Of a stretch of 64,000 nt of DNA, positions 21,935-32,829 are shown in pieces; the first letter of the stretch is position 1, and each line of letters opens with the position of its first letter. The translations under genes were made by a program, and so were the position numbers. The stretch is taken from the NCBI GenBank assembly GCA_030998225.1, contig JAPYXD010000704.1:6448001-6512000 (forward strand), in the 5' to 3' direction. The notes below the pieces were generated by a model. That model had not been told where the DNA came from and ran no database searches. It saw only the letters and a program-made list of their open reading frames with translations. This DNA comes from Diplolepis rosae (taxonomy: Eukaryota > Arthropoda > Insecta > Hymenoptera > Diplolepididae).

Positions 21935-24504
21935 TCAAAATATCACCTATGGATTTATTTTAACAAATGAATTTTCTTGCAGGTTCAATGCTAATACCAT
22001 CTGTTTTTCTTGTTTTAGGACATAGCCATCCGAGAAGCATTATATATGAACGATACTTTATTCTTCTCGTAATTAAAGTTCGTAATTAAATGTCTAAAAT
22101 TTTGTTCAATAAGTCAGATTTCACAATTATTATATAAAAACTATTTTGATCATTTTACCAGTCTTTATCTTCAAGCCTTGCACAATCAAAATCTTTGGAG
22201 AGGGTAGTCATTTAATGTTTTACATGGATATTTACAAAATACTCAGTTTTTGAAGTAAACTAATTGCAATATTCATAAAAAAAAAAAAAGTAAAACGCTA
22301 TTGATGAAGAAATACTAATAATAAACACGAACAAAATTAAAATGATTAATTCTTCTTCTCCTCTTTTTATAATATAATTATTCTTCACGTTTTTGATAAA
22401 TTTATGAATGCTTTCCATATACATAATTTTCTTGCATTATGAAATTCTCTCGTATACTATGATAATTATCGATACCGAAAATTTTCCTAAAATTTTCTCA
22501 AGATAATATACTCCCTTCTGCTATGGAAGCGAACATTTTCTATATATATAGAAAAATACTTTTTTAAATCTTCATTGAATTTAAAGCTTTTCGTTAAAGG
22601 AAATCCTATCCATGATATTCTAAAGCAGAAGGTGCTCTGTTATGAAATGTGAGGTATCTGTTTCGGAGTTTGAATATAAAAAAAAAAAAAAAAACAAGAA
22701 ATGTTATCAACAACTTTAGCCAAAGTTTTAATGATAAAAAAAGTAAGCTTGGAACACGATTTTAAAGGTTTAAATGTTCAAATTATTGAATTTTTAAATT
22801 TTCTAGTAATATACTAATACTTATAGTTGTATGCACTATAAAAAGATCAAATCCAAATAAAGAAGCTGAGCATAGTTCGGCACAAAAATGATTAGAATCT
22901 TTGATGTCGTTAGAAAGTAATTCAGGAAAAAAGTTATGTTATGTAAGTGGACCAGCACATATGAATGATGCTTCCAAAGAGGTCACAGACCAGTAAATTG
23001 TACTGCTCCGAAGCGTAATAAAAAATTTGTGGAACAAACGGCAGTTAAAAGCGAATAAAAAATGTAATCACGCGATGTGACACATTCTTAATAAAATAAA
23101 AATGAAGTATATAAATGAAAATTAAATTAGTTTAAACATGTCGACTTCATCCCTATGTTCAAACAAAAGGGGGGAGGTGTCACGTCCCGTGACTATCGTG
23201 TATGCAACTTAAATATAAGAAATTTTTTCTCTTTCATGAAATTATTTAATCCAATTCACAAGTAATCTGTGTGAAAATATATCGGAATCAATTTATTATA
23301 TTCAATCATTATTAAAACAAATTGCGCTAAAATTTTGACATTTTTAAATGCTTTTAGGAACATGTATGGAGAAAAGCTTGGTAGAAAATATGTTATATAA
23401 CAAAGATATATGTATTACAAATAGATAAATGTTTAATTGAAGCATGTATTGAATTATTTGAAAAATGAAATAAAGATACAAAAAAAATACCAAATAAAAA
23501 TATTTATATGTGTGATAAAGGTCATTTGATATCGTATTCACATTAGCTTATACCATTATGTATAATCTTCAGAGCTTTATTAAGAAAATAATGTTTAATA
23601 AAAATATGTTAGATTGTTTAAATTAGGAATGCGAAATAATGTATGTGCACGAATACATATTAATAAATAAAATATTTATTCGTCTAATTATATCTTATTA
23701 TCAAATTCACATATATCAATACGTATGTAACTGATAATTTATAGACAAAGTAACTTTTAATCAAAAAATATGCGAAATTTTTAGACGAAAATGGAAATAA
23801 AACAAATTACGTATGTGTATGTATGTAGATTCATTCATAAAAAATAACAAGGCAAAGAAAAATAATAAAATTAATGTGTGTTTGTAATAGATGTTTCTCT
23901 TACATTTTAAATAAACGTCATTTCAATAAATCATGTCTAGATATATCGACACATTTATCAAATTATTGAGATTTATTCATTAATATGTAGGTTTTAGGGT
24001 TTTGAAAACAAGAATTTTGTAAACGCGACGTCTTACTAATCGAATTTTAATAAAAAAAATTCAAAAACAAATCTCATAAAATTAAACTTTTCAGAAGATT
24101 CTAACCAATATTTTGTATTGTATTCATTTAGAATTATCTTTCTCCAAATATTTAAAACAATGTATTCATATATGTTGTAATCATATAAAATAGCTTCATT
24201 GTATGAAATTTTTTGAATTTTAACCATTATAAATGTAATCATTATTAATTGTGCAAAATATATATATGTATTCAATGTATATGTAATAATATTCAATGTA
24301 TCAAATTCAATATATCCGAAAAAACATGATTATTAACCTATCAAATATCAATGTAAACCACGAACGATAAGAATAGACTTAAGTCATTTAAACGAAAGTT
24401 TCAATCTCAACAAGAATTTTAATCGAAAACGAATGTTTAACTTAATTATTTCAAAAATTCAAACACGGTCATTGCATCCCCGTGTTTGAATTAAAGGGGG
24501 GAGG
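21935..24504 (+). other. Non-coding internal region of the LTR element, with a duplicated PPT
   Basis: Very AT-rich, no pol. At 23166-23193 a purine tract AAAAGGGGGGAGG is followed by TGTCACGTCCCGTGAC, nearly the same junction as at the true 3' LTR (24494-24520), and the ~15 bases upstream are also similar (CATCCC.TGTT). After those bases the sequence does not resemble the LTR body. Confidence 0.6.
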
Positions 24505-25641
24505 TGTCACGTCCTGTGACCAGTTACATGTATTTATTTATAATATTAAACATGTAAAGCTAATAAAAAAGATTTCATAATAAAACTTGCACGAAGAATA
24601 TGTTTTGAAATAATTTTGATTATACGAAATAGAATGTACGATAGCAAAATTGTAATAGGGAGAGAGAAATAGTAAATTTATAAATAGAGAACATTTATGA
24701 ATGAAACATCGTAACCCCAATAAGGGTGTTAGCAAGGGAACCCCATCGGAATGTCTTAAGTACGCAAGAATGTGGACCGGCGCAGCAAAGGATGAAAATT
24801 AAAAAAATGAATCATATCAAGGAAAAAAGGAACGTAGGGGAACCCAAGAGAAGGGCAAGTTGAAAATATGTTTCCCCTTTTCTTGATGTATGGAACTGGA
24901 AGTCAAGGAACTAGGTTTTCCACGCGCTAGGCAAGTAACCCTCATGGGAGTATTCGCCAGGATAGATTTGTGCATAAAAGCAGGTGCTTTCTTGCGAATC
25001 AGTCAGTTTTTCTTCAGTCTGCCTCCAGTTTTTCTTCAGATTTCGTCGAGTTCTTCTCCAGTTTTTCGTCAGTCGTCGTCGGTAGCAGTTCTTCGTCAAG
25101 TTCTCATAAGTCTTCCTCAAGTTTTTTATCAGTCTTCACCAGTTTCTCATCGCGGAGTCGGTTTCCCCAAAAAGTCTTCGTCAACCATTCAAGTTCCTTC
25201 AAGGAGAATCTACAGTACTCTGGTAGATTTCTTCAACACATCGTCAGCATTTTCCTTCGCCGTATCAAGTGGTCCAGTTATTCACCTAAGGGAAATTATT
25301 ACACACTCCCCAACTTCGTGGAAATACCGGAGTGTTCCAATTGTGACGTTGCAAGTTTTTATTTGGAATATCAGTGGTTCCAGAGTGGATTAAACTACAA
25401 GTAAGTCATTCAACATTTACCCCAGGAGGAATTTTTAGATATCTCTCTTTCTCTCTATCTCTCTCGTGGTTTTATTGTAGAATCATAATAAAGGTTAATA
25501 ATTGTAAATTCGTTGAATATTTATTTGTTGTTAGCTTTCCCTCACCCTGTTTCGGTTTAGAAATTCTTTGGATTTCTTCACCGATCAAAAACGAGGGGAA
25601 TTAATTTAATAATAGTAAAAGGTAAGTGACAGGACGTTACA
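24505..25641 (+). repeat. 3' LTR, full length (1137 bp)
   Basis: Begins TGTCACGTCC and ends GGACGTTACA, imperfect inverted ends typical of LTRs. It contains AATAAAGG near 25489, a likely polyadenylation signal, and the 5' three-quarters match the 5' LTR. Confidence 0.85.
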
Positions 25642-26749
25642 AAAGTATATCTTTTTATACATGCATACATGCACCAAAAATTTTTAACAATATCTCATTA
25701 ATATGAAACAATATGTCTCTAAGCTCAAAATCTGAACCTTAGGAGGAAAAAATACACGATACATATAATTGAAAAAGTTATATTTGAATGTCCATTTCAC
25801 ATTTTGAACAGAAAATAAAAAAGTTTAATTACAATTTTAGATTGTAGAAATTTTTTTTTAAACAAAGTTTCGCGATTGCATCCGGTTCTTTATGAATTAA
25901 GTTTATGATTTTCTAATGTAAATGATAAAAGACTTTTAGGAAATAAAAATACAAATTTCAGAAATAAATTTTGTACAGAAAAGATACATATGTTTAAAAA
26001 AACTATAACATTTATCAAGAAAATATTGAATTAATAGCTGCGAATAACTTTAAGTTGTCTGAATGCAATGTCATATAATTCTTGGAAAATTAATATTTCT
26101 AGAACTCTTGCAAATGGTGTGTAGCAATTCAGAAGCGGATGAGGAAATTACAAGGAATGTTCAGAACATCGAACACGATGTTTTTGGTGACAGCCCATCT
26201 CAACATGTTGGAAACAGAATCCAACTTTTTGAAACTTCGCTTAATGTGCAATCCTCATCAAGTACGTTTCAAGAAGGTTAGTGCAATAAAAATAAGTAAA
26301 AAATGTTTGCAGGCCTAGTAGTGACGCACTTTTTACTCTCTTTGCCGCTTTTTTTAGAATATGTTTTTCTAGTAATTCCTTCAAAAACTCTCTGCAAAAA
26401 ATTACTGCATAATTTCCATAGAATTATCGAGATTTTTTCATTTAAAATTGACAAAATTAGGAAAAGATTTCGTATTCTCGTTTCAGAATGGAATCCTATA
26501 TTTGCGTTTTGCGTTCTTTCGGAATCAGGGTGAAAGAGACAGAAGTATATATTCATGAGACGTCACCCTGAGAACACTCTTATCAGCCCTTACACTACCG
26601 TCGGAAATTGTCGGTATGCTTGTTTTTTAGCAGTTGCTTAAAGTTCTCTAATTTTTATAATATTGCCAAAAAACCTTGAATTTCGATGTTTTCAAAAATG
26701 TTAATAATTCTGAAAATATTTATTATTAGTAGAATGGTATGTTGTTGGA

Positions 26750-27500
26750 AACAAAATATATATATACATATTTCAACATGTTTTTGAAATAGTTCTGAAA
26801 AATATTTCAAACAAACAAACCAACTTTGCTGTGAATTATATTGTTATAACTTGTTCCAAAATGCACCCAAAATAGTTTTCAGACAAATAGTTCATAATAT
26901 GTATATGTATGTGTATGTGTGTGCATGTATGTGTATAGGAATGTGTATGTATGTATATATATATGTATATATATATGTGTATATATGTGTGTATATATGT
27001 ATATATATATTTCAACATAGTTTTATAATAGTTTTAGGAAAAATAGTTCAAACAAATGTGAATATTGCTTATGAATTGTTTAGGAATGGTTTCGAAATAG
27101 TTTTCTGACAAATGGTTCGAAGATATTTATATACAATTCAACATAGTTTTTTAACATAGTCTTGGAAAAATATTTCAAACAAATATTAATATTGTTACAA
27201 ATTGATTGAGATTGCTTTCAAAATAGTTTTCAGATAAATAGTCCCAAAATATATATATACATATATTTCAACATATTTTGAAATATTATAGGAATAATAG
27301 TCCAAACGAATACCTAATAGCCTCAACCAATTCACGTTTGTGAATCACATTGCTACAAATTGTTCAAGAATGCTTTCAAAATAGTTTTCAGACAAATAGT
27401 TCAAAATATATATACATATTTCAACACAGTTTAAAATGGTTTAGGAAAATAGTTCAATCAAATCCCTACTAGCCTCAACCAATTCAGTTTTGCGTATTTT
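26750..27500. repeat. Diverged tandem repeat with TA-rich microsatellite
   Basis: Units of about 130-190 bases share AAATAGTTTTCAGACAAATAGTTC, TATATATACATATTTCAACATA and TTGTTCAAGAATGCTTTC-type blocks, repeated about five times. A (TA/TG)n microsatellite occupies 26897-27012. Short ORFs in the microsatellite are not genes. Confidence 0.65.
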
Positions 27501-27786
27501 AATCGTAGTCACCGGTATGTACAAGAAATGCAAAAATGTTAATATTTTTATACATAGCTTATAAATAGTATTAAAATAGTTTCGAAAAAAACTAGTCAAG
27601 AGATATTCTTAATGGTCTATACCAGGCTATCCATATTCAGCTTCGCACCAATGTATATATCCAAACTTTCCTTCTTGTATTTAATGTATCAAGTACTCCT
27701 TTTGTGACATATTTTAAGCACTCCAGTAACTCAGAGAAAATATGTGAAATTATTGCCAGCAACTTTTTTGTATTTTCTAGATTTTA

Positions 27787-27840
27787 ATAAATATCACTGA
27801 TGAGGGCTCCGATCAGAGCCGAAACGTTTGATTAAATTTG
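27787..27840 (+). ncRNA. Hammerhead-ribozyme-like motif (type I, minimal stem III)
   Basis: Core CTGATGA at 27797-27803, stem II GGCTC/GAGCC (27805-27809 with 27816-27820), then GAAAC with GTT (27821-27828). Flanking ATCA and TGAT pair as stem I. The very short AC/GU helix III resembles hammerheads I know from Penelope-like elements and retrozymes. The same arrangement with different stem sequences occurs at 63675-63720 on the minus strand. Activity is not shown. Confidence 0.5.
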
Positions 27841-27955
27841 ACTTAATCATTTTATGGACCCTAAAGCCAATTTTCCAACAACATACCATTCTATTGATAT
27901 TAAGGGCCAATATAAGGTACAATACTTTTAATATTTATTATTTTTGAAAGACCTT

Positions 27956-28319
27956 GGTCTCATGTTAAAGATAGATTTTCATAGTTTTTGTGTACGCTAT
28001 TCAGATATTTTTGAAATTATTTTTCTAGCTTCTGCTATAGGCTCAAACCTGTACGGAAAATCTCGTAAATTTTCAAATGAAGATTATGCTCCATACGTGG
28101 ATAAAAAAAATAAGAAATGGATGTTTTAATACATTTTACTACATTTGATCAAAATATGGTATATTCTTATTTTTTTAAATTGTAAATAATTATGAATGTT
28201 TCAATTTTTACCATTTTCCGTAAGAGGTTGAGCCTATGGCAGAAGCTAGCAAAATAATTTTAAAAATATCTGAACAGCGTACACAAAAACTATGAAAATT
28301 TATCTTTAACATGAGACCC
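27956..28319. mobile_element. Foldback MITE, ~107-bp arms
   Basis: 27956-28062 (GGTCTCATGTTAAAGATA... to ...TACGGAAAATC) is the inverted repeat of 28208-28319, roughly 85-90% identical. It lies in the intron upstream of transposase exon 3. Confidence 0.75.
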
Positions 28320-29893
28320 AGCGGTTTTAAAAATAATTGATATATATCAATTATATATTATATTATATCATATTTTCGGAGTTACTAAGGTTTATGTAAA
28401 CATCGCAATTTGAGGTTTTCTGGTAATATCTTTTTATAAAACAGAGATTTTAATTTCCCCTTTGGCTTATTAGACGCCGAATTTTATGAGCTTTAGGAAT
28501 AATTTTGAAGAAAAATTTTTCAATTAAATATTATAAAAATTGGTGAACTAAGCTTTTGTTAAAATCAAGTTTAATGTTTGCATATATTTTGAGCAAAAAT
28601 CCAATTTATACTCAACTTCACGACAAAAGCATGCATGAATCTTGGTATATATAACATTCGTAAATTTTTTCAGATAAAATGAAAGATGATATCTACAGCA
28701 TTGATGTTAAGAACATTACAAGAAATCTTCTCTTCGTAAATGACCGTAGTGTTCTTTCTGATGATTCCTTCCCTTCGACATCTGACTTCAACGATGAGTT
28801 ATCTGATTCTTCAAATTCAACTGATGAAGATAATGATAATCCTGTTTTACAACAATTTGATCGCGAATGTGAAAAATCTGGAAGTGCATTAACGGAAAAT
28901 ATTACTGATGTTCACGATGGTAAATTGTACCAGACATTAATATCATCACCAGGAAATAGTGGCCAATTCTCTGTTTTATCAATGAATTTCCTCCACATCT
29001 GCGATTCAAATATGTTATTCTAGCAGGCTATGGATAGGGACGAAAGAACCGACACCTGCGGTAATGAATATGTATCTTTAACCTTTTGTTCAACAGCTTA
29101 ATGTTCTGAACACGACAGGATTTGAATGGATAAATAAAGAAGGCAAAAGTCTACGATTCCTTTTAAAGCCTCTTCTATGCAATGCGGATAGTGTAGCACG
29201 ACCGATCTTACAAAATCGTATTCAATATAATGGGCGCTACGGTTGTTCATGGTGTTACAGTTTTGGAGATTACGTAGGAGGTTCAATACGCTTTCTTTTA
29301 AAAGAAGAAGATCCAAAAATCAGAACTCACGATTCACATATTACCGATATGAACGCTGCCATAAAGATTGTTCAAGCTCAGGAGGCAAAGGTAATAAAGA
29401 AGAAAAAATCCGTTAACGGCGTTAAAGGATATTCTTTTTTATCGAACTTAGAGACACTGGATATGGTATGGGGATTTCCTAGAGACTACCTTCATGCTGA
29501 CTTAATTGGTGTAGTTCTGCAATTATGGAATATCTGGACAGAATCGAAAGGTCCAATTCATATAACGAAATTGCAAGTCAATCAAATTAATGAACGACTG
29601 TTAAAAATGACTCCACTGCACGAAATTCATCGGTTAATAAGGCCTTTAAAAACTGAAAAAAACAAATGGAAAGCATCGGAATGGCGATCTTGGCTACTGT
29701 TCTATGCAGAACCTTGTTTACTTGGGATCTTGGACAACTGTGCAGTGAAACATTTAGCTTTGCTATCCAACACTGTATTCACTTTACTGCAAAGGAACAT
29801 TACACAAGATGATTTGGATCGATGCGAAAGAAATATGCTGAATTTTTTCGGCTTATTCGAAATACTCTACGGAGAAAATAATGTATCATTTAA

Positions 29894-30251
29894 GGCCATG
29901 GATCAACCAGATCACGTGACCAAATTCCTGTAAAAGTTCGTGTAAGATAACTTTTTTCTTTTACAAAATATCTTCCTGAAAATTTGGAAAATACTACAGA
30001 ACAGGATAGAGAACGTCTGTCAACTTTGTATGAGTGAAAATTTTGCAAAAAATTTTACAGTTAACTGTAATTGTCGATAAGTTTTCGAATTTTGTTCAAA
30101 ATTTTTACCAAAAAGAAGTTAACAGACGTGCTTTATTATCTTTTGTTACGTTTCCCAAATTATCAGAAAGATACATTGTAAATTAAAAAAGATATCTTAC
30201 ATGAACGGATAAATGTATAATTTAGTCACGTGGTCCGATTGATCCATGGCC
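29894..30251. mobile_element. TTAA-flanked MITE (piggyBac-like) inside the transposase
   Basis: Ends GGCCATGGATCAACC... and ...GATCCATGGCC form ~30-bp inverted repeats, flanked by TTAA at 29890-29893 and 30252-30255. TTAA duplication is characteristic of piggyBac-type elements. Removing the element plus one TTAA joins NNVSF to NVHTLTHLV in frame, the family-typical sequence, so it arrived after the transposase was already in place. Confidence 0.85.
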
Positions 30252-31125
30252 TTAATGTGCACACCTTAACTCATTTAGTTGAAAATGTCAAACTCAACGG
30301 TCCAATGTGGACCACTTCAACTTTTCCTTTTGAAAACGCCATATATTTCTTAAAAGAAAATGTTCATAGTCCAAAAGGCGTAAATGAGCAGATGGCAAAG
30401 AAAACGTTACAAGGCAGTGTTTTAAAAAGTATTGTACAAGAATCAACAGAAATATCTCCTTGCACAATGTACTGCAATTCATTATTCGTCAGAAACGAAG
30501 TAGTGAACTTCAATCGCAGTATAGATCGCGAACTCGTATTTATAGGTAAGGGTAAAAAGGACTCTAAATACTCTTCGTTGTCGAAAAATGGTGAAGAAGT
30601 TTTAACTTTTGATCGATGCATAGTTAGAAGTATGATTGTACATAGCGTGCGGTACGAGTGTCCACAGAAATCAGACGATACTATATTTCGTCTATGTAAT
30701 GGACAGTTTATTCAAGTCTTAAACTTGCTTCACATTGAACAAGAAAGTTTAGCAGGAGTACAGTACCTCAATGTAGATCATTTAGTTTTTACTTGCAGTG
30801 ATATTGGCTCCACATGTGAAAAGGGTAACCTAATTGACTTCGATTCAAAAAATATTATGAGAGTTATTAAAACAATAAGCGGTGTTAAAATAATACCATT
30901 GTTAAACATTAGTGAAAAATGTATTGTAATGAAAGTTCATAAAAACATTTACATATCAACATTGCCAAATACAATTGAAATACAATAGAAACTTCCTGCC
31001 TGCAATTCTTTCATTTATCATTGAAATTGTCCTTTTTTTAAGAAGAGCTTCATTTTCAATTTTTGATTCCGGACCATTCAAACTTTATATAAGCACATTC
31101 ATTATGAGATGAAGAGGCGACGGAG

Positions 31126-32480
31126 TATTTGCGGACATTATTATTTCGGATTTCATTTCTTGTCGGATACAATCCGGACGAAAACGGACGAATTTCAGAT
31201 TCCACTTTCCAAAAAGGAATTTTAGATTTTATACTTCGGACGAATTTCAGGAAAGTACGGACTGATTTCGAATTTCACTTCTTGTCGGATACAATCCGGA
31301 CGAAAACGGACGAATTTTAAATTCCACTTTACAAAAAAGAATTTTAGATTTTATACTCCGGACGAATTCCAGAAATGTACGGACTGATTTCGGATCCCAT
31401 ATATTGTTGCTGATACAATCCGGACGAAAACAGACGAATTTTGAATTCCACATTACAAAAAAGAATTAGATTTTATGCTCCGGACGAATTTCAGAAATGT
31501 ACGGACTGATTTCGGATTTCATTTCTTGTCGGATACAATCCGGACGAAAACGGACGAATTTTAAATTCCACTTTACAAAAAAGAATTAGATTTTATACTC
31601 CGGACGAATTTCAGAAATGTACGGACTGATTTCGGATTTCATTTCTTGTTGGATACAATCCGGACGAAAACGGACGAATTTTGAATCCACTTTACAAAAA
31701 AGAATTTTAGATTTTATACTCCGGACGAATTCCAGAAATGTACGGACTGATTTCGGATCCCATATATTGTTGCTGATACAATCCGGACGAAAACAGACGA
31801 ATTTTGAATTCCACATTACAAAAAAGAATTAGATTTTATGCTCCGGACGAATTTCAGAAATGTACGGACTGATTTCGGATTTCATTTCTTGTCGGATACA
31901 ATCCGAACGAAAACAGACGAATTTTGAATTCCACTTTGCAAACAAGAATTTTAGATTTTATACTTCGGACGAATTTTAGAAAAGTACCAACTGATTTCGG
32001 ATTTCACTTCTTGTCGGATACAATCCGGACGAAAACTGACGAATTTTGAATTCCACTTTACAAAAAAGAATTTTAGATTTTATACTCCGGACGAATTTCA
32101 GAAATGTACGGACTGATTTCGGATTTCATTTCTTGTCGGATACAATCCGGACGAAAACAGACGAATTTTGAATTCCACTTTACAAAAAAGAATTTTAGAT
32201 TTTATACTCCGGACGAATTCCAGACAGGTACGGACTGATTTCGGATCCCATATATTGTTGCTGATACAATACGGACAAAAATGGACGAATTTCGGATTCT
32301 CCTTTACAAAAAAATAATTTCTGGTTCTGCAATTCGGACAGTTTCGGGACAAAAACGATTTGATTTCGGACTTGAAATATTCGTACGGATGAAAATCGGA
32401 TTAAACAGGACTAGTTTCAGACATTTTACGGACTAATTCCATACAAGTGCGGATGAATTTCTCCGAAACTCGTCCGAAAT
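31126..32480. repeat. Right subterminal satellite of the CACTA element, ~121-bp period
   Basis: About ten tandem units contain CGGACGAATTTCAGAAATGT, GGACTGATTTCGGAT and ATACAATCCGGACGAAAA. The GGACGAATT motif recurs near 31239, 31363, 31482, 31603, 31724, 31843, 31967, 32088 and 32208, spacing 119-124. Some pairs of units are nearly identical (for example 31360-31500 and 31720-31860), suggesting recent unequal exchange. Open frames here are by-products of the repeat. Confidence 0.85.
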
Positions 32481-32502
32481 CTATCCGGAATTTTAAGCAG
32501 GG

Positions 32503-32800
32503 AAGGTTTCTATTGGTCGGTATTCATTATAGCTGCGAAGTTCATAAATTTCTTCTCTGATTTGTTCAATAAATACACTAATGTCACAATTGACGTTCTC
32601 AGCGATGATGGTCTTCTTGTTACAGGTAGCTTCATAAGGTTTGATATAATCAGCTAGGGCCACAAGGTGAATTTCAGTCACAATAGATGCAATACAAAGT
32701 AATTCCAATGAAACATGTCTTATTTGTGACACGTAGGTGATACTTTTATCTGGAATTCCATCTATTATTTTTCCCTCTAATGATGATAAATGTTTTAGTT
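32503..32800 (-). CDS. 5' part of the coding exon interrupted by the CACTA element, unidentified
   Basis: After a TTTTTTCTCTAAATGTTCATAG acceptor (AG at 32802-32801) the minus strand is open to the element boundary and codes LKHLSSLEGKIIDGIPDKS, then ..IREEIYELRSYNEYRPIET. The only stop is supplied by the transposon's terminal repeat. The exon continues at 11862-11836. I do not recognise the protein; no signal peptide or transmembrane stretch is visible in this exon. Upstream exons were not found to the right of 32830, which is filled with repeats. Confidence 0.65.
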
Positions 32801-32829
32801 CTATGAACATTTAGAGAAAAAATACTTTA

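Larger units (their letters stand above)
19791..25641 (+). mobile_element. LTR retrotransposon, non-autonomous (gag-like only)
   Basis: Direct terminal repeats begin TGTCACGTCCTGTGAC at 19791 and 24505; the right one ends GACAGGACGTTACA at 25641. AAAG (possibly AAAAG) flanks both sides (19787-19790 and 25642-25645), a normal target duplication. A purine tract AAAGGGGGGAGG lies directly before the 3' LTR. The internal region has a gag-like frame with AT-hooks and a CCHC knuckle but no recognisable protease, reverse transcriptase or integrase. It is inserted in intron 1 of the CACTA transposase in the same orientation. Confidence 0.85.
19634..30988 (+). pseudogene. CACTA (tnp2-like) transposase, spliced and decayed
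   Basis: Exon 1 (19634-19772) codes MSSDSDEEHQRCQPKRRYKQ and ends at CAG|GTAAAT. Exon 2 (26103-26276) and exon 3 (from 28674) are all phase-compatible (phase 1). Exon 3 onward shows motifs I know from animal CACTA/tnp2-like transposases: INEFPPHLRFKYVILAG, YNGRYGCSWCYSFGDYV, MVWGFPRDYLHADLIGVV, KWKASEWRSWLLFYAEP and FEILYGENNVSFNVH. Damage: a deletion and frame change just before TGGCCAATTCTC (~28960) that removes the family's NTDG region with a catalytic Asp, stops near 29033 and 29079, an LTR retrotransposon in intron 1 and a MITE at 29894-30251 inside the coding sequence. The last segment ends at 30988. It would have acted on the terminal and subterminal repeats of the 20.6 kb element. Confidence 0.82.
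11863..32502 (+). mobile_element. 20.6 kb CACTA (EnSpm)-type DNA transposon with nested insertions
   Basis: The two ends are a perfect 21-bp inverted repeat starting CCCTGCTTAAAATTCCGGAT, flanked by AA on each side. Both ends carry subterminal arrays rich in TCCGG, TCCGAAAT and GGACGAAT motifs, a CACTA hallmark. The plus strand encodes a spliced transposase of the animal CACTA/tnp2-like type (19634-30988), and the minus strand encodes a second spliced gene (12.8-15.9 kb). Removing the recognised secondary insertions (13981-15354, 16231-19195, 19791-25641, 29894-30251 and two small MITEs) leaves just under 10 kb, a plausible size for an autonomous CACTA element. It disrupts a coding exon on the minus strand. 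The transposase is decayed, so this copy is dead. Confidence 0.8.

Noticed and set aside
26836..27108. ORFs of 85-92 codons in the TA/TG tract
   Set aside because: Translation of a microsatellite; low-complexity YIYI/VYVC repeats only.
31129..32352. Several ORFs sharing near-identical peptides
   Set aside because: By-products of the 121-bp tandem repeat in both strands.
31126..32480. Regular ~120-bp repeats as a CRISPR-like array
   Set aside because: Units are tandem with no unique spacers, and the genome is eukaryotic. They are subterminal repeats of a transposon.
32493..32810. 105-codon ORF ending in a stop near 32493 as a complete small protein
   Set aside because: The stop lies in the transposon's terminal repeat and the start is just upstream of a splice acceptor, so it is an internal exon cut by an insertion.
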